A DNA stretch of 64,000 bases, from contig JADKDT010000028.1 in the NCBI GenBank assembly GCA_016714465.1, positions 1 to 64,000 on the forward strand, written 5' to 3'. Below are positions 27,801 to 36,650 of the stretch, piece by piece (position 1 is the first letter of the stretch; each line of letters starts with the position of its first letter). The notes beneath the pieces were generated by a model. That model saw only the letters and a list, made by a program, of their open reading frames with translations, was not told the origin of the DNA and did no database searches. Origin of the DNA: Candidatus Brachythrix odensensis (GTDB lineage Bacteria; Chloroflexota; Anaerolineae; J036; Brachytrichaceae). Position numbers and translations under genes: made by a program.

Positions 27801-27847
27801 CCGGAGGCAGTGTGCCCCGGGCTGCGCGCGGGGCACATTGCCTCTGG
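27801..27847. repeat. Long inverted repeat
   Basis: 18-bp arms (27801-27818 and 27830-27847) with two wobble positions, starting CCGGAGGCAGTGTGCCCC. Together with the 27699 element it fills the gap between two plus-strand genes. Confidence 0.75.
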
Positions 27848-27909
27848 AGATGACGGCGTGGTTGGCCGAGCGTGTGAATCGCGTTCGGACGCGAGTTATG
27901 TATGGATAT

Positions 27910-27938
27910 TTGCATAATAACGCGGCGGGTCGTATGAT
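27910..27938 (+). promoter_or_regulatory. Promoter of the MBL-fold gene
   Basis: TTGCAT (27910-27915), 17-nt spacer, TATGAT (27933-27938). The ATG follows 7 nt later, so the transcript should be leaderless. Confidence 0.7.
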
Positions 27939-27945
27939 CGCCCCC

Positions 27946-29066
27946 ATGCATACAGAGCGGCTCTCGGATGATGTCTACGTCTTCACCAGCGAGCTTTACT
28001 ACCAGGTCACGGCAAGTCTTATTGTTTCAGGCACCATCGGTGTCCTGATCGACACACTGCCGTTCCCCGAAGAAACGGTTCAGATCGCGCAACTCGTCAA
28101 TCGGCTGTGCCCGGATGGCGTCCGATACATCATTTACACCCAGCACCAGGCGGATCATGTGTATGGGGCTGCTTTCTTTCCCCGCGCCGAGGTCATCAGC
28201 CACACCCTGTGCCGAGAACTGATGATCGCCCACGGGTTTGAAGCGCTCGAACAAGCCAAGACTCAGTCGCCGTCGCTGAACCTTGTCCGCCTGCGCCTGC
28301 CCACCATCACCTTTGACAAGGGCAATTTCGCGCTGCGCTTGCCGGGCAAGACGCTGGAACTTCTGCGCCTTCCGGGCCACACGCCGGACTCAATTGCGGT
28401 CCTCTTCCAGGAAGAGAAGCTGCTGTTTGCCGGCGACACCATCATGGCCCTTCCCACTGTCAGCGATCCTGGGGCCGACGTTGCTGCGATTCGCCAGGCC
28501 ATCGAGCTCGTCGCGGGCATGCAGCTCGATTGCATCGTGCAGGGGCACGGCGAGATCATCCTGCGCGGCGAAATCAAGGAAAACATGCGGCGGGGCAACC
28601 ATACCTCGAAACCCTGGTCGCCAAAGTCGAAAAACTGGTCGAGACCGGCGCGCCGCGCGAAGAGGCCGCCCGCCTGCCCATTGAGCAGTGCGGGATGCCG
28701 CGGGTGCTGCTCAACGGAGCCGTCACCCAGCTGCATACCGCAAATGTGCTTGCGCTCTATGACCGCTTGATGCTGTCCCGCCCGCCGGTCAAGGCGGTTG
28801 AACCGCCCAAGGTTCAGCCGGCTGCGCGTCCGGTGAAGCCCGTGGCCAAGGCTGCGGCCGCAGCAGCCAAGACCGAAGGCAAGAAGAGTGGCGCCGCGGG
28901 CGCCGCGCCATCCAAAACGCCGGCAGGCAAAGGCAAGCCCGCCCGGAAGACAGCGGCAAAGGCCGAGCCCGCCAAGTCCAAAGCGTCGGCAACGAGCAAA
29001 CCTCATGGCGGGAAGCCAGCTGCCAAACCCACTGGCAGGCCAAAGACACCCGGAAAAGCAAAATGA
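27946..29066 (+). CDS. Metallo-beta-lactamase-fold protein with altered metal motif and Lys/Ala/Pro-rich tail (frameshifted)
   Basis: About 373 residues once a missing base near 28600 is restored (span 1121 nt). Residues 1-220 follow the MBL fold: VLIDTLPFPEE, the site where THxHxDH is expected, then LRLPGHTPDSIAVLF and LLFAGDTIM. The motif reads YTQHQADHVYG: both zinc-ligand His of site 1 are Gln, while Asp and the final His remain. The second frame adds AKVEKLVETGAPREEAARL and a tail of about 90 residues rich in Lys, Ala and Pro (KAAAAAAKTEGKKSG, GKPARKTAAKAEPAKSK), like histone H1 tails, which may bind nucleic acid. Overlaps the PTS gene by 4 nt. Enzyme activity doubtful as read. Confidence 0.8.
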
Positions 29067-30742
29067 GCGTGATTCAGGCCGCGTTGATCGCGCTGTTCTA
29101 TGCGTTCGCGCGTTCATCGTTCTCGGCCGGGTTGGGAAATTCCGTTTTTGCCCAGCCGCTGGTCGGGGGCGCCATCGCCGGCCTGATCCTTGGCGATCCC
29201 GCGCGCGGCGCCGCGCTTGGGGCCGGCCTGAACCTGGCGACCCTCGGCCTATCCGCTCTGCGCGTGCGAGTCGCGCCGGACATCGGCCTGATGGGCTACG
29301 TCGGCGTGCCCGTCTTGATGCTGGCCGGAATCCGGACCGAGTCACCCCAGACTCTGGCCATCCTGAGCGGCCTGGCCGGACTGGGATTCGCGCTCAACTT
29401 CCTGGCGGGCGCTTTCAACACAGTCCTGGCCCACTGGGCGGATTTTTTCGCCGAACGCGGTGATGCCCGAATCGTCACCTTTGTCAACATATTCCCCAGC
29501 CAGATCTGGCTCTTTCTGATCTCATTCTTCCCTGCCCTGATCCTGCTGCTCTCCGCCGACGCGCAAGCCATCGCCGCCTGGTCAACCCGCATCCCGGATT
29601 GGGCGGCTTATGCCATGCGGTTGTTCCAGCAATTACTCATCATCCTGGGAATCGCCATGAGCCTGCGGGCTGTCGCGAGCGGCAGCGCAATCGCCTACGT
29701 TGGATTGGGTTGGATCGTTGCGCAGATCGGCATGGATGGCAGCGGATCCCTGCCGCGCGCGGTTCCGCTCTTTGTTTTTGGAGCCGCCATCGCCCTGATC
29801 CATGCCTTCATTGCCCGGCGCACACACGGCGAGCTGCCAGCAGCCCCCGAAACCGAGGCGGGGGCAACCGAGGTTGATGTCGTGCCGCTCCTGCCGGGCA
29901 AGACCGAGCGGGCGGCGCCAGTCACCCTGCTGTCGTCATTCCTCTTGTGGCAATTCTTCGGCGGCGCGGCGGCCAATTTCGAGCGCGCGCAAAACATCGG
30001 ATTGGCCGCCGCGCTCTCGCCCGTTCTGTCGGCCTTTTATCCAGACAAAGCGCGGCGCGCCGCAGCGCTGCGCCGCAACCTGACCTATTTCGCGACCGAG
30101 CCCACGCTCGGGGCTGGCCTCGTCGGCGCGCTGGTGGCCGCGGAAGGACATGTTTCGGCCATGCACGGGGACGCCACGACAGAGGCGGCAACCAACGCCG
30201 AACTCATCGGCGCAAAAACAGCAGTCATGACGGTGACCGGCGCCGCAGGCGACGCTCTGGTAGGAGGCCTTGCCACCTCGGTTCTGGTCGCCGTCGGGGC
30301 GGCCGTGGCCGCCCAGGGCAGCCTGCTCGGGCCGCTTCTGTTTATCGTCCTGCAGTCGGCTTTGATCCTGGGACTGGCCTGGGTCGCGTTTCACGCCGGG
30401 CACACATGGGGGCTGGCCGGCTTGAATTGGGCCGATCGAAATATGTGGACGCGGGCCGGGGCGTTCGCTGCGGAGCGCCTGGGCGCCTTTGTGCTCGGGT
30501 CGCTGCTGGTCCGTTTGGCGCCGTTGAGCTTCGATACGGCAAGCGTCTCGCTGGAATCCGCGCGGGTCTTTATTCAACCCTGGCTTGACGCCTTTCTTCC
30601 CCGCCTGATCCCGCTGGCGCTGGCGATCTGGATGTGGTGGCGGATGCGGACCGATCGCAGCAGCGCCGCGGCGCTGTCCGGCCTGTGCGCGGCTGGCACC
30701 CTGATCGTCACCGGACTGATGAAGGCGCTGGGCTGGCTATGA
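29063..30742 (+). CDS. Mannose-family PTS permease, EIIC-EIID fusion
   Basis: 559 residues in one frame. Residues 1-240 match an EIIC of the mannose/sorbose type (QPLVGGAIAGLILGDPARGA, GLNLATLGLSALRV). After a charged linker (about 250-285), residues 285-559 match EIID: SFLLWQFFGGAAANFERAQN, RRNLTYFATEPTLGAGLVGA, GAAGDALVGGL and C-terminal spans. In known systems C and D are separate proteins acting with EIIAB, EI and HPr, none of which is encoded nearby. It could be a PTS-independent transporter or regulator. Starts in the stop of the MBL gene (ATGA) and ends in the start of the next, a tight three-gene operon. Confidence 0.8.
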   Translation: MSVIQAALIALFYAFARSSFSAGLGNSVFAQPLVGGAIAGLILGDPARGAALGAGLNLATLGLSALRVRVAPDIGLMGYVGVPVLMLAGIRTESPQTLAILSGLAGLGFALNFLAGAFNTVLAHWADFFAERGDARIVTFVNIFPSQIWLFLISFFPALILLLSADAQAIAAWSTRIPDWAAYAMRLFQQLLIILGIAMSLRAVASGSAIAYVGLGWIVAQIGMDGSGSLPRAVPLFVFGAAIALIHAFIARRTHGELPAAPETEAGATEVDVVPLLPGKTERAAPVTLLSSFLLWQFFGGAAANFERAQNIGLAAALSPVLSAFYPDKARRAAALRRNLTYFATEPTLGAGLVGALVAAEGHVSAMHGDATTEAATNAELIGAKTAVMTVTGAAGDALVGGLATSVLVAVGAAVAAQGSLLGPLLFIVLQSALILGLAWVAFHAGHTWGLAGLNWADRNMWTRAGAFAAERLGAFVLGSLLVRLAPLSFDTASVSLESARVFIQPWLDAFLPRLIPLALAIWMWWRMRTDRSSAAALSGLCAAGTLIVTGLMKALGWL

Positions 30743-31476
30743 ACAAATCCGGGACGTTTTTTGAGCTGATTGAGGCAATGAGCGAACCCGGCTGCCCAGT
30801 TTGCCGTCTGGTGGACAAATCTGTGCGTTCCCGGATCGACGCCTATTTCTACGAGCAACTCAACATCATTGAGCGCCGGGCTGAGATCCGCGAGGCGCGC
30901 GGCTTCTGCAGCGCCCACGCAAGCTTGCTCCCGGGTCCGGCGCGGATGGCCGGCACGGCGATCCTGCACCATGACATTCTGAACGATGTGGCCCGCCAGA
31001 TCGCCGCGCTCGCGCCGCGCCGAACCGGATCATTTGCCAGCGTACTGGCCCTGGCGCTGCGCGGCGCAATCCGCAACGTCCGGGATGCGGTAGTCCCGCG
31101 CCGCAACTGTGTGTTGTGTGATTACGAGCGCGACCAGGAAGTCATCTACCTCAGGGCGCTCGCCCGCGACATCAAGGACAAGCGGCTCTACGAGGCCTTC
31201 AGGGCAAGCGCCGGGCTGTGCCTCCCTCACTTTCAGACCGCCCTGGGCGTAGGCGACGTCGCCGTCGACCATCTGGCAATGCTGATCGATCTCGAAGTGG
31301 CGCACATCGAGCAAGCCCGCGACGAACTTGCCGCCTATATGCGCAAGTCCAACGGCAGCTATGACGACCAGGGGCCCGACCGCGGCGCGGGTTTCTCGCC
31401 CGAAGAGGCCGACTCGCCCCTGCGCGCGACGCGCATGGTCAGCGGCCGGATTCTTCGGGTCGACGGCCGGCGCTAA
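30739..31476 (+). CDS. Cytoplasmic protein with repeated CxxC...CxxH motifs (DUF6062-like)
   Basis: 245 residues, start overlapping the PTS gene stop (ATGA at 30739). Two similar halves: EPGCPVCRLVDKSV with RGFCSAHASLLPGP, and RRNCVLCDYERDQEVI with AGLCLPHFQTALG. Each half pairs a CxxC with a later CxxH spaced about 45-70 residues on, likely two metal or iron-sulfur sites in a helical fold. The pattern recalls DUF6062 proteins; assignment is from memory of the motif. The C-terminus is charged. Function unknown; operon link to the fused PTS permease is the best clue. Confidence 0.65.
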   Translation: MNKSGTFFELIEAMSEPGCPVCRLVDKSVRSRIDAYFYEQLNIIERRAEIREARGFCSAHASLLPGPARMAGTAILHHDILNDVARQIAALAPRRTGSFASVLALALRGAIRNVRDAVVPRRNCVLCDYERDQEVIYLRALARDIKDKRLYEAFRASAGLCLPHFQTALGVGDVAVDHLAMLIDLEVAHIEQARDELAAYMRKSNGSYDDQGPDRGAGFSPEEADSPLRATRMVSGRILRVDGRR

Positions 31477-31477
31477 A

Positions 31478-31522
31478 TGTCAGTGGCGATCCCCCGGCTC
31501 CGCCGGGGGATCGCCTCTGACA
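31478..31522. terminator. Hairpin between convergent genes
   Basis: 21-bp arms (31478-31498 and 31502-31522) with one mismatch, starting TGTCAGTGGCGATCCCCCGG. Two nt after one stop and 6 nt before the convergent glpK stop. Confidence 0.8.
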
Positions 31523-31527
31523 AACCC

Positions 31528-33025
31528 TTACAACCAGTCGAAGGTCCGCGTGACGGCCTTCTTCCATTCGGCGTAGAGTTTCTCGCGCCGGGCACGCGGC
31601 AGGGCCGGACGCCATTCCATGTCAACCCCCCAGTATTCACGAAGTTGCTTGAGGCTGGTCCAGAAACCCACCGCCAGCCCGGCCGCGTAGGCGGCGCCCA
31701 GCGCGGTCGTCTCGGCCACCTTCGGTCGCACAACGGGGACACCCAACATATCGGATTGAAACTGCATCAGCAGGCCGTTGAAGACCATCCCGCCGTCGAC
31801 GCGCAGCGACTTGAGCCGCACGCCCGAGTCGGCGTTCATGGCATCAAGCACCTCGCGGGTCTGATACGCAGTCGCCTCGAGCGCCGCCCGGGCAATGTGC
31901 CCGCTGTTGACATAGCGGGTAAGGCCGGCGATGACGCCCCGGGCGTTGTCCTTCCAGTACGGGGCGTAGAGCCCGCTAAAGGCAGGCACGAAATAGATGC
32001 CGCCGTTGTCATTGACCGAAGCGGCCAGGGTCTCTATTTCGCCCGACGATGAGATCAGCCCCAGGTTGTCGCGCAACCATTGCACGAGCGCGCCGGCGAT
32101 GGCGATCGATCCCTCCAGCGCGTAGACCGCGGGAGCGTCGCCCAGCTTGTAGGCGAGCGTGGTCAGCAGCCCATTTTTCGACTGGACCGGCGTCAGACCG
32201 GTGTTCATCAGCATGAAGCAGCCCGTGCCATACGTGTTCTTCGTCATCCCCCGGCGCGTAACACGCCTGCCCGAACAGGGCCGCCTGCTGATCACCCAGG
32301 GCGCTGGCTACCGGCACACCCGCCAGCGCGCCGACCGCCGCGCCATAGATCTCGCTGGAGGATCGGATTTCGGGCAGCATTTCGCGGGGCACGCGCATGG
32401 CCTTGAGGATGTTCGCGTCCCAATCCAGGGTCTTGAGATTCATCATCAGGGTCCGGCTGGCATTGGTCACATCAGTGACGTGCCGCCCGCCGCTCGGGCC
32501 GCCGGTCAGGTTCCAGATCAGCCACGTGTCGATATTCCCGAACAACAACTCACCGCGCCGGGCCCGCGCGCGCGCCCCGGGGACGTTATCGAGAATCCAG
32601 CGAATCTTGGGGCCGCTGAAGTAGGTGGCGAGAGGTAAGCCGGTTTGGCGCCGGAATCGATTCTGTCCGCCTTCGCGGGCCAGGGTCTTGAGCAACGCAT
32701 CGGTCCGGGTGTCCTGCCACACGATGGCGTTGTAGATCGGCCGGCCTGTCGCCTTGTCCCAAACGACCGTCGTCTCGCGCTGATTGGTGATGCCTATCGC
32801 CGCGATCTGGGCTGCGCCCAAGTTGGCGGTGGCCAGCGCGCCGGCGATCACTTCGCGGGTGCGGGTCCAGATCTCGTCCGGGTCGTGTTCAACCCAGCCC
32901 GGACGCGGGTAAATCTGGGTGTGCTCCCTCTGAGCCCGCGCGACCACCGCGCCCTCATGGTCAAAGATCATGCAGCGTGTGCTGGTCGTGCCCTGGTCAA
33001 TGGCGGCGATATAGGTAGTTGTCAT
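31528..33025 (-). CDS. glpK: Glycerol kinase (single-base frameshift)
   Basis: ATP-dependent phosphorylation of glycerol to glycerol 3-phosphate; FGGY family. First frame: YIAAIDQGTTSTRCMIFDHE, GITNQRETTVVWD, IVWQDTRTD, GNIDTWLIWNLTGG, ALGDQQAALFGQACYAPG. The shift falls at five C (32248-32252); with four, the protein continues MTKNTYGTGCFMLMNTG. It then has YFVPAFSGLYAPYWKDNARG, LRVDGGMVFNGLLMQFQSD and ETTALGAAYAAGLA. The span of 1498 nt is one over a multiple of three; corrected length is about 498 residues, normal. GAGGATT precedes the ATG at 33025. No glpF or glpD in view. Confidence 0.95.
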
Positions 33026-33060
33026 GGCTGAATCCTCACTTCCCCCAACCATACCCTTGT

Positions 33061-33117
33061 TCGGAAACGATATTCCCCGCCCCGGCGTACGCCGGGGCGG
33101 GGAATATCGTTTTCCGA
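33061..33117. repeat. Long inverted repeat, GATATT type
   Basis: 28-bp arm (33061-33088) beginning TCGGAAACGATATTCCCCGC, right arm to 33117 with a one-base bulge, and no loop (centre GGCGT/ACGCC). It lies downstream of trpS and upstream of glpK, both minus. A solo right-arm copy of the same sequence occurs at 56520. Confidence 0.9.
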
Positions 33118-33147
33118 GCTAGGTTCATTGGGGACGAGGGACGCGCT

Positions 33148-34155
33148 TTAACGCAGTGGCAGTCCTACCCGCTGGCGAACCTCGCGCAGGGTGACGTTCG
33201 CTTTTTCGCGGGCGCGGGCCGACATCTCACCCACCAGCTTCCACACCGCCGCGGGATCGGCCGCTATTTCCGCGCGGCGCGCGCGCAACCCGCCGGTGAG
33301 TTCAACCAGCGCGTCGGCCACGGCATCCTTGAGCGGCGCGTAGCGGCGATTGCCGGCCTTGTACTCCTGCATCAGCGCATTATGCGTGTCAACCTTGCCG
33401 GTTGCGCGGAGCAGGCTGAACAAGTTCTCGACCCCGGGGCTCATCTTCTCCAGATCGCCCGCCCCGGTGTCGGTGACGGCGGATTTGACCTTGGACCGCA
33501 CACCCTTCTCATCCTCGAACAAGCCGATGTAGTGCTTGGGGCCCAGGCTCTTGCTCATTTTCCGGGTCGGATCGGCCATTGACAGAACCTTGGGCGTCTC
33601 GGTCGACAGCACCTGAGGCTCCGGAAAGTACTCGCCGAACTGGAAGTTGAAACGCCGGACGATCTCGCGCGAAAGCTCAAGATGCTGCTCCTGGTCCTTG
33701 CCCACCGGCACATAGTCGGCGCGATAGAGCAGGATGTCGGCAGCCTGCAGCACCGGATAGGTGAACAGACCGGCCGAGATGAACGCGCCCTGGGTATCCT
33801 CGAGCTGATCGACCTTGTCCTTGAACTGGGTCTGGCGGGTCAGGTCGCCATATGAGCACACGCAACTGAAGATCCAGGTCAGTTCGGTGTGTTCGGGCAC
33901 CATCGATTGCACGCACAGGATCGCGCGCGCCGGGTCAATCCCGCAGGCCAGCAGATCAATCAGCATATTCTCGATGTTGCGGCGCAGGGTGGCGGCCTCG
34001 TATGGCATCGTCATGGCGTGCAAGTCGACGACACAATACGTGCATTCGTATTCATCCTGCAACTTCACCCAGTTGGCGATGGCGCCCAGATAGTTTCCAA
34101 TGTGCAGTTCGCCCGTCGGCTGGATGCCGGAGAAAACGCTATGTTGTCGATTCAT
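33148..34155 (-). CDS. trpS: Tryptophanyl-tRNA synthetase
   Basis: Charges tRNA-Trp; class I enzyme, 335 residues. HIGH-type motif in SGIQPTGELHIGNYLGA, LTRQTQFKDKV, ADILLYRADYVPVGKDQEQH, and KMSKS in DPTRKMSKSLGPKHYI. Start at ATG 34155 (MNRQHSVFSG) with GGAGGG upstream; the longer open frame only reads through the T-box leader. Controlled by the T-box directly upstream. Confidence 0.97.
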   Translation of the reverse strand: MNRQHSVFSGIQPTGELHIGNYLGAIANWVKLQDEYECTYCVVDLHAMTMPYEAATLRRNIENMLIDLLACGIDPARAILCVQSMVPEHTELTWIFSCVCSYGDLTRQTQFKDKVDQLEDTQGAFISAGLFTYPVLQAADILLYRADYVPVGKDQEQHLELSREIVRRFNFQFGEYFPEPQVLSTETPKVLSMADPTRKMSKSLGPKHYIGLFEDEKGVRSKVKSAVTDTGAGDLEKMSPGVENLFSLLRATGKVDTHNALMQEYKAGNRRYAPLKDAVADALVELTGGLRARRAEIAADPAAVWKLVGEMSARAREKANVTLREVRQRVGLPLR

Positions 34156-34170
34156 GTTGTCACCCTCCTG

Positions 34171-34400
34171 AAAAACGAAAACGCCCGCCCTCATCCGAGG
34201 GCGAGCGCATGCTCGCGGTACCACCTCTGTTCGGGAAGGCGCAGGCCACTTCCCATCTCTTGGACCGATAACGGGGCCAACCCGATCCGGCTCGCCAGCG
34301 CCACTTCGGTCTGCGGACGATACCGGCTCGCACCACCGCCGGCTCTCTGAGATCGCGCTCCGCACACCTACTCTTGTCTGGGTCACTGCCGCGTATTTGT
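34171..34400 (-). promoter_or_regulatory. T-box leader of trpS with terminator
   Basis: Minus strand: the T-box sequence AGAGGTGGTACCGCGAGC at about 34212-34229 pairs with the tRNA acceptor end. It is followed by the terminator CGCCCTC-GGAT-GAGGGCG (34186-34203) and the T-tract CGTTTTCGTTTTT (34171-34182). Upstream elements include AGAGAGCC and two GCGAGCCGG blocks. A TATAAT at 34407-34412 (minus) fits a start near 34400, giving a leader of about 245 nt. Uncharged tRNA-Trp should favour readthrough; the Trp specifier is inferred from the gene controlled. Confidence 0.88.
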
Positions 34401-34422
34401 CGGGAGATTATAGCGGAGAGTC

Positions 34423-34458
34423 GCGGGCCTCCTGGCGGTGAACCGCCAGGAGGCCCGC
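34423..34458. repeat. Inverted repeat in divergent region
   Basis: Perfect 17-bp arms GCGGGCCTCCTGGCGGT (34423-34439) and complement (34442-34458), 2-nt loop. It sits where the -35 region of the trpS promoter should be, between two divergent transcripts. The remainder of the gap to 34560 holds TACAAT (34531-34536) and AAAGGAG for the ftsH-like gene. Confidence 0.8.
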
Positions 34459-34559
34459 GGCAATGACTGCACTGGGCATGCCCTCACGAAACTCTCAGCG
34501 GCCAACGCGTGTGATAGGTCCATTCAAGACTACAATCAAAAAAGGAGTATCACCCAATC

Positions 34560-36650
34560 ATGGCCAACGTGAGCAACCCGCTTCGGCTGCCCGAACCGCG
34601 CAAGGCGCGCAAGAAGATCGACATCCCCTATAACCGATGGCCGGAAAGGATTCGTCGCGCAATCAAGAGCTTCATCACGATCTTCATTGTGATCAGCATC
34701 CTGGTCACGATTTTCTATGTTGCCACGATCGACGATGTTTCCCTGAACGTCTTTTTCACGGGCCTGTCGACTGCGGCCTCACTGGTGGTTCAACTCGCCG
34801 CGGTGATGCTGACCATCATTGTCCAGTTCGGTTTTCTATTCTGGTTTCTCTCGCGCCCAAAGGTGCAGATCATCCGGCCGGGCGATGATTCCACGGTGAC
34901 CTTTGATGACTACTGGGGCCAGCCCCAGCTCGTCAAACTGGTGCGGCAGTGGATGTCGTTGCTGCGCGATCGCAAGGAGTTCGAGAAGATGGGCGGCAAA
35001 TACATCAGCGGTCTGCTGCTGTATGGCGCGCCCGGCACCGGCAAGACCCTGCTGGCCAAGGCCGTCGCCGGCGAGTCCGGCATGGCTTTTGTCTCCGCCC
35101 TCGGCACCAGTTTCTACGGCATGTTCTGGGGGATGGACATTCTGATGGTCCTGCGCTTCAGCAAGATCGCCCGCGATCTGGCCAAGAAATACGGGGCCTG
35201 TGTCGCCTACATCGACGAGATCGACGGCATCGGCATGTCACGCTCGGGTGTGCGCGGCGGTGGCGGCGCCGCGGGCGGCGCAACCATGGGCGGGGGCATG
35301 ATGGGGATGGGTTCGTCGTTCGCCCTGACGACTTTGCTCAGCCAGATGGACGGCATGGGCGAGAACAGCGCAGCCGAGAAACGGGCGATGCGCTTCTGGA
35401 AGCTGCTCGGCCGCAACTATGTTCCCAAGCGCAACTGGCATGTCATGTGGATGGGCAGCACCAACCGCCCGGACGTCCTTGATCCCGCCCTCACCCGCTC
35501 CGGCCGGCTCGATACGAAGATCTCCGTCGACGCGCCCGACCGCGCCAGCCGCCGCATGGTGATCGAGGGCTACCTCAAGAAGATCAAATGCGACGAAACG
35601 CTCGACGTAGAGGCCCTGGTGGCCGACACCGTTGGCAAAACGCCGGCCGATATCTCCAGCGCCATCACCAAGGATGCGGTCCGGATTGCCTTCTTTGACG
35701 GCCGGCGGCTGGTGTCCATGCGCGACATTGACAAGGCCTTTATGGAGCAGGGCCTCGGCATGGAGACTCCGATTGAAGAGATGGACGAGGGCCAGCGGCG
35801 GGTTCTCGCCTACCACGAGGCCGGTCACGCGGTGGCCCAGTTCTACGTCATGCCCGATCAGAAGATCGTGCGCGCGACGATTGTCAGGCTCTCCAGTGGG
35901 GCCCAGGGGCATGTGCAACCGGTCGACACGGTCGAGCAACACATCGAGCCGGTCATGCGCTACGCCTACGACACCATTGTGTCGCTGGCTGGGCGGGCGG
36001 CCGAAAAGATTCTGACCGGCCAGATCTACAACAGCGTGGGCGGCGACTACATGGCCGTCCAGCGCAATCTTTTCCTGATGGCCCGGACCGGTTTCTTTGG
36101 CCCATCACTCGCCCTCGAGCTGGCCGGCGACTCCATGTCGCGCAACAACAAGGTGCTCGAGAACTACTGGATCCAACTCGAGGATATGACGGACCGCCTG
36201 CTCCGACGGCATTGGAAGGAGGTCACGGCCCTGGCGGAAGGCCTGCTCGCCCATGGCACCCTGAGCGGCAAAGAAGTCGTCAGCGTCATCGAAGCGAACC
36301 AGAGCGCCGATGCCGCCGGGGCGGAGAACGTGCCTGGCACACTGGCCGCGATCCGATCGCAAGTGCGGGCGCAGGCTTCCGCGGGCGCGCGTGTCCCAGG
36401 CTCCAACACCGAGAGCTTCTATGTGCCGCCAGCCGCCGGCGTGGGCGCCAGCGGCGTGGCCGCGCCAGAGGATGTGATCGTCATCAACGGCGCCGCAACG
36501 GCCCCAGCCACATCGCCGCCCGCCGCCACTGCGCCACCGCCACCGGCGCCCGCACCAACCCAAAATGGGAACGGGAATGGCGCCTATGCGCCGGAGCTCG
36601 TCCACGATGGACGGGGCAGCTATACCCCCGAAGAACAGCCGCGGCCATGA
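34560..36650 (+). CDS. FtsH-like membrane AAA+ zinc protease
   Basis: 696 residues. Two N-terminal spans (about 38-58 and 70-98) enclose only a short extracytoplasmic loop. AAA domain: Walker A YGAPGTGKTLLAKA (156-163), Walker B CVAYIDEIDGIG. A Gly/Met-rich insert (about 226-255, GGGMMGMGSS) is followed by a second insert, then SRH region GSTNRPDVLDPALTRSGRLD. The usual FtsH has GRFDR here, so one arginine finger position is Thr. Protease domain: HEAGH at 419-423 and NSVGGDYMAVQR as third-ligand region. The C-terminal 90 residues are Ala/Pro-rich and disordered. Overlaps the patatin gene (ATGA). Possibly a second, specialised FtsH. Confidence 0.88.
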   Translation: MANVSNPLRLPEPRKARKKIDIPYNRWPERIRRAIKSFITIFIVISILVTIFYVATIDDVSLNVFFTGLSTAASLVVQLAAVMLTIIVQFGFLFWFLSRPKVQIIRPGDDSTVTFDDYWGQPQLVKLVRQWMSLLRDRKEFEKMGGKYISGLLLYGAPGTGKTLLAKAVAGESGMAFVSALGTSFYGMFWGMDILMVLRFSKIARDLAKKYGACVAYIDEIDGIGMSRSGVRGGGGAAGGATMGGGMMGMGSSFALTTLLSQMDGMGENSAAEKRAMRFWKLLGRNYVPKRNWHVMWMGSTNRPDVLDPALTRSGRLDTKISVDAPDRASRRMVIEGYLKKIKCDETLDVEALVADTVGKTPADISSAITKDAVRIAFFDGRRLVSMRDIDKAFMEQGLGMETPIEEMDEGQRRVLAYHEAGHAVAQFYVMPDQKIVRATIVRLSSGAQGHVQPVDTVEQHIEPVMRYAYDTIVSLAGRAAEKILTGQIYNSVGGDYMAVQRNLFLMARTGFFGPSLALELAGDSMSRNNKVLENYWIQLEDMTDRLLRRHWKEVTALAEGLLAHGTLSGKEVVSVIEANQSADAAGAENVPGTLAAIRSQVRAQASAGARVPGSNTESFYVPPAAGVGASGVAAPEDVIVINGAATAPATSPPAATAPPPPAPAPTQNGNGNGAYAPELVHDGRGSYTPEEQPRP

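Noticed and set aside
34156..34386. N-terminal extension of TrpS
   Set aside because: The extension is the T-box leader; a ribosome-binding site precedes the ATG at 34155.
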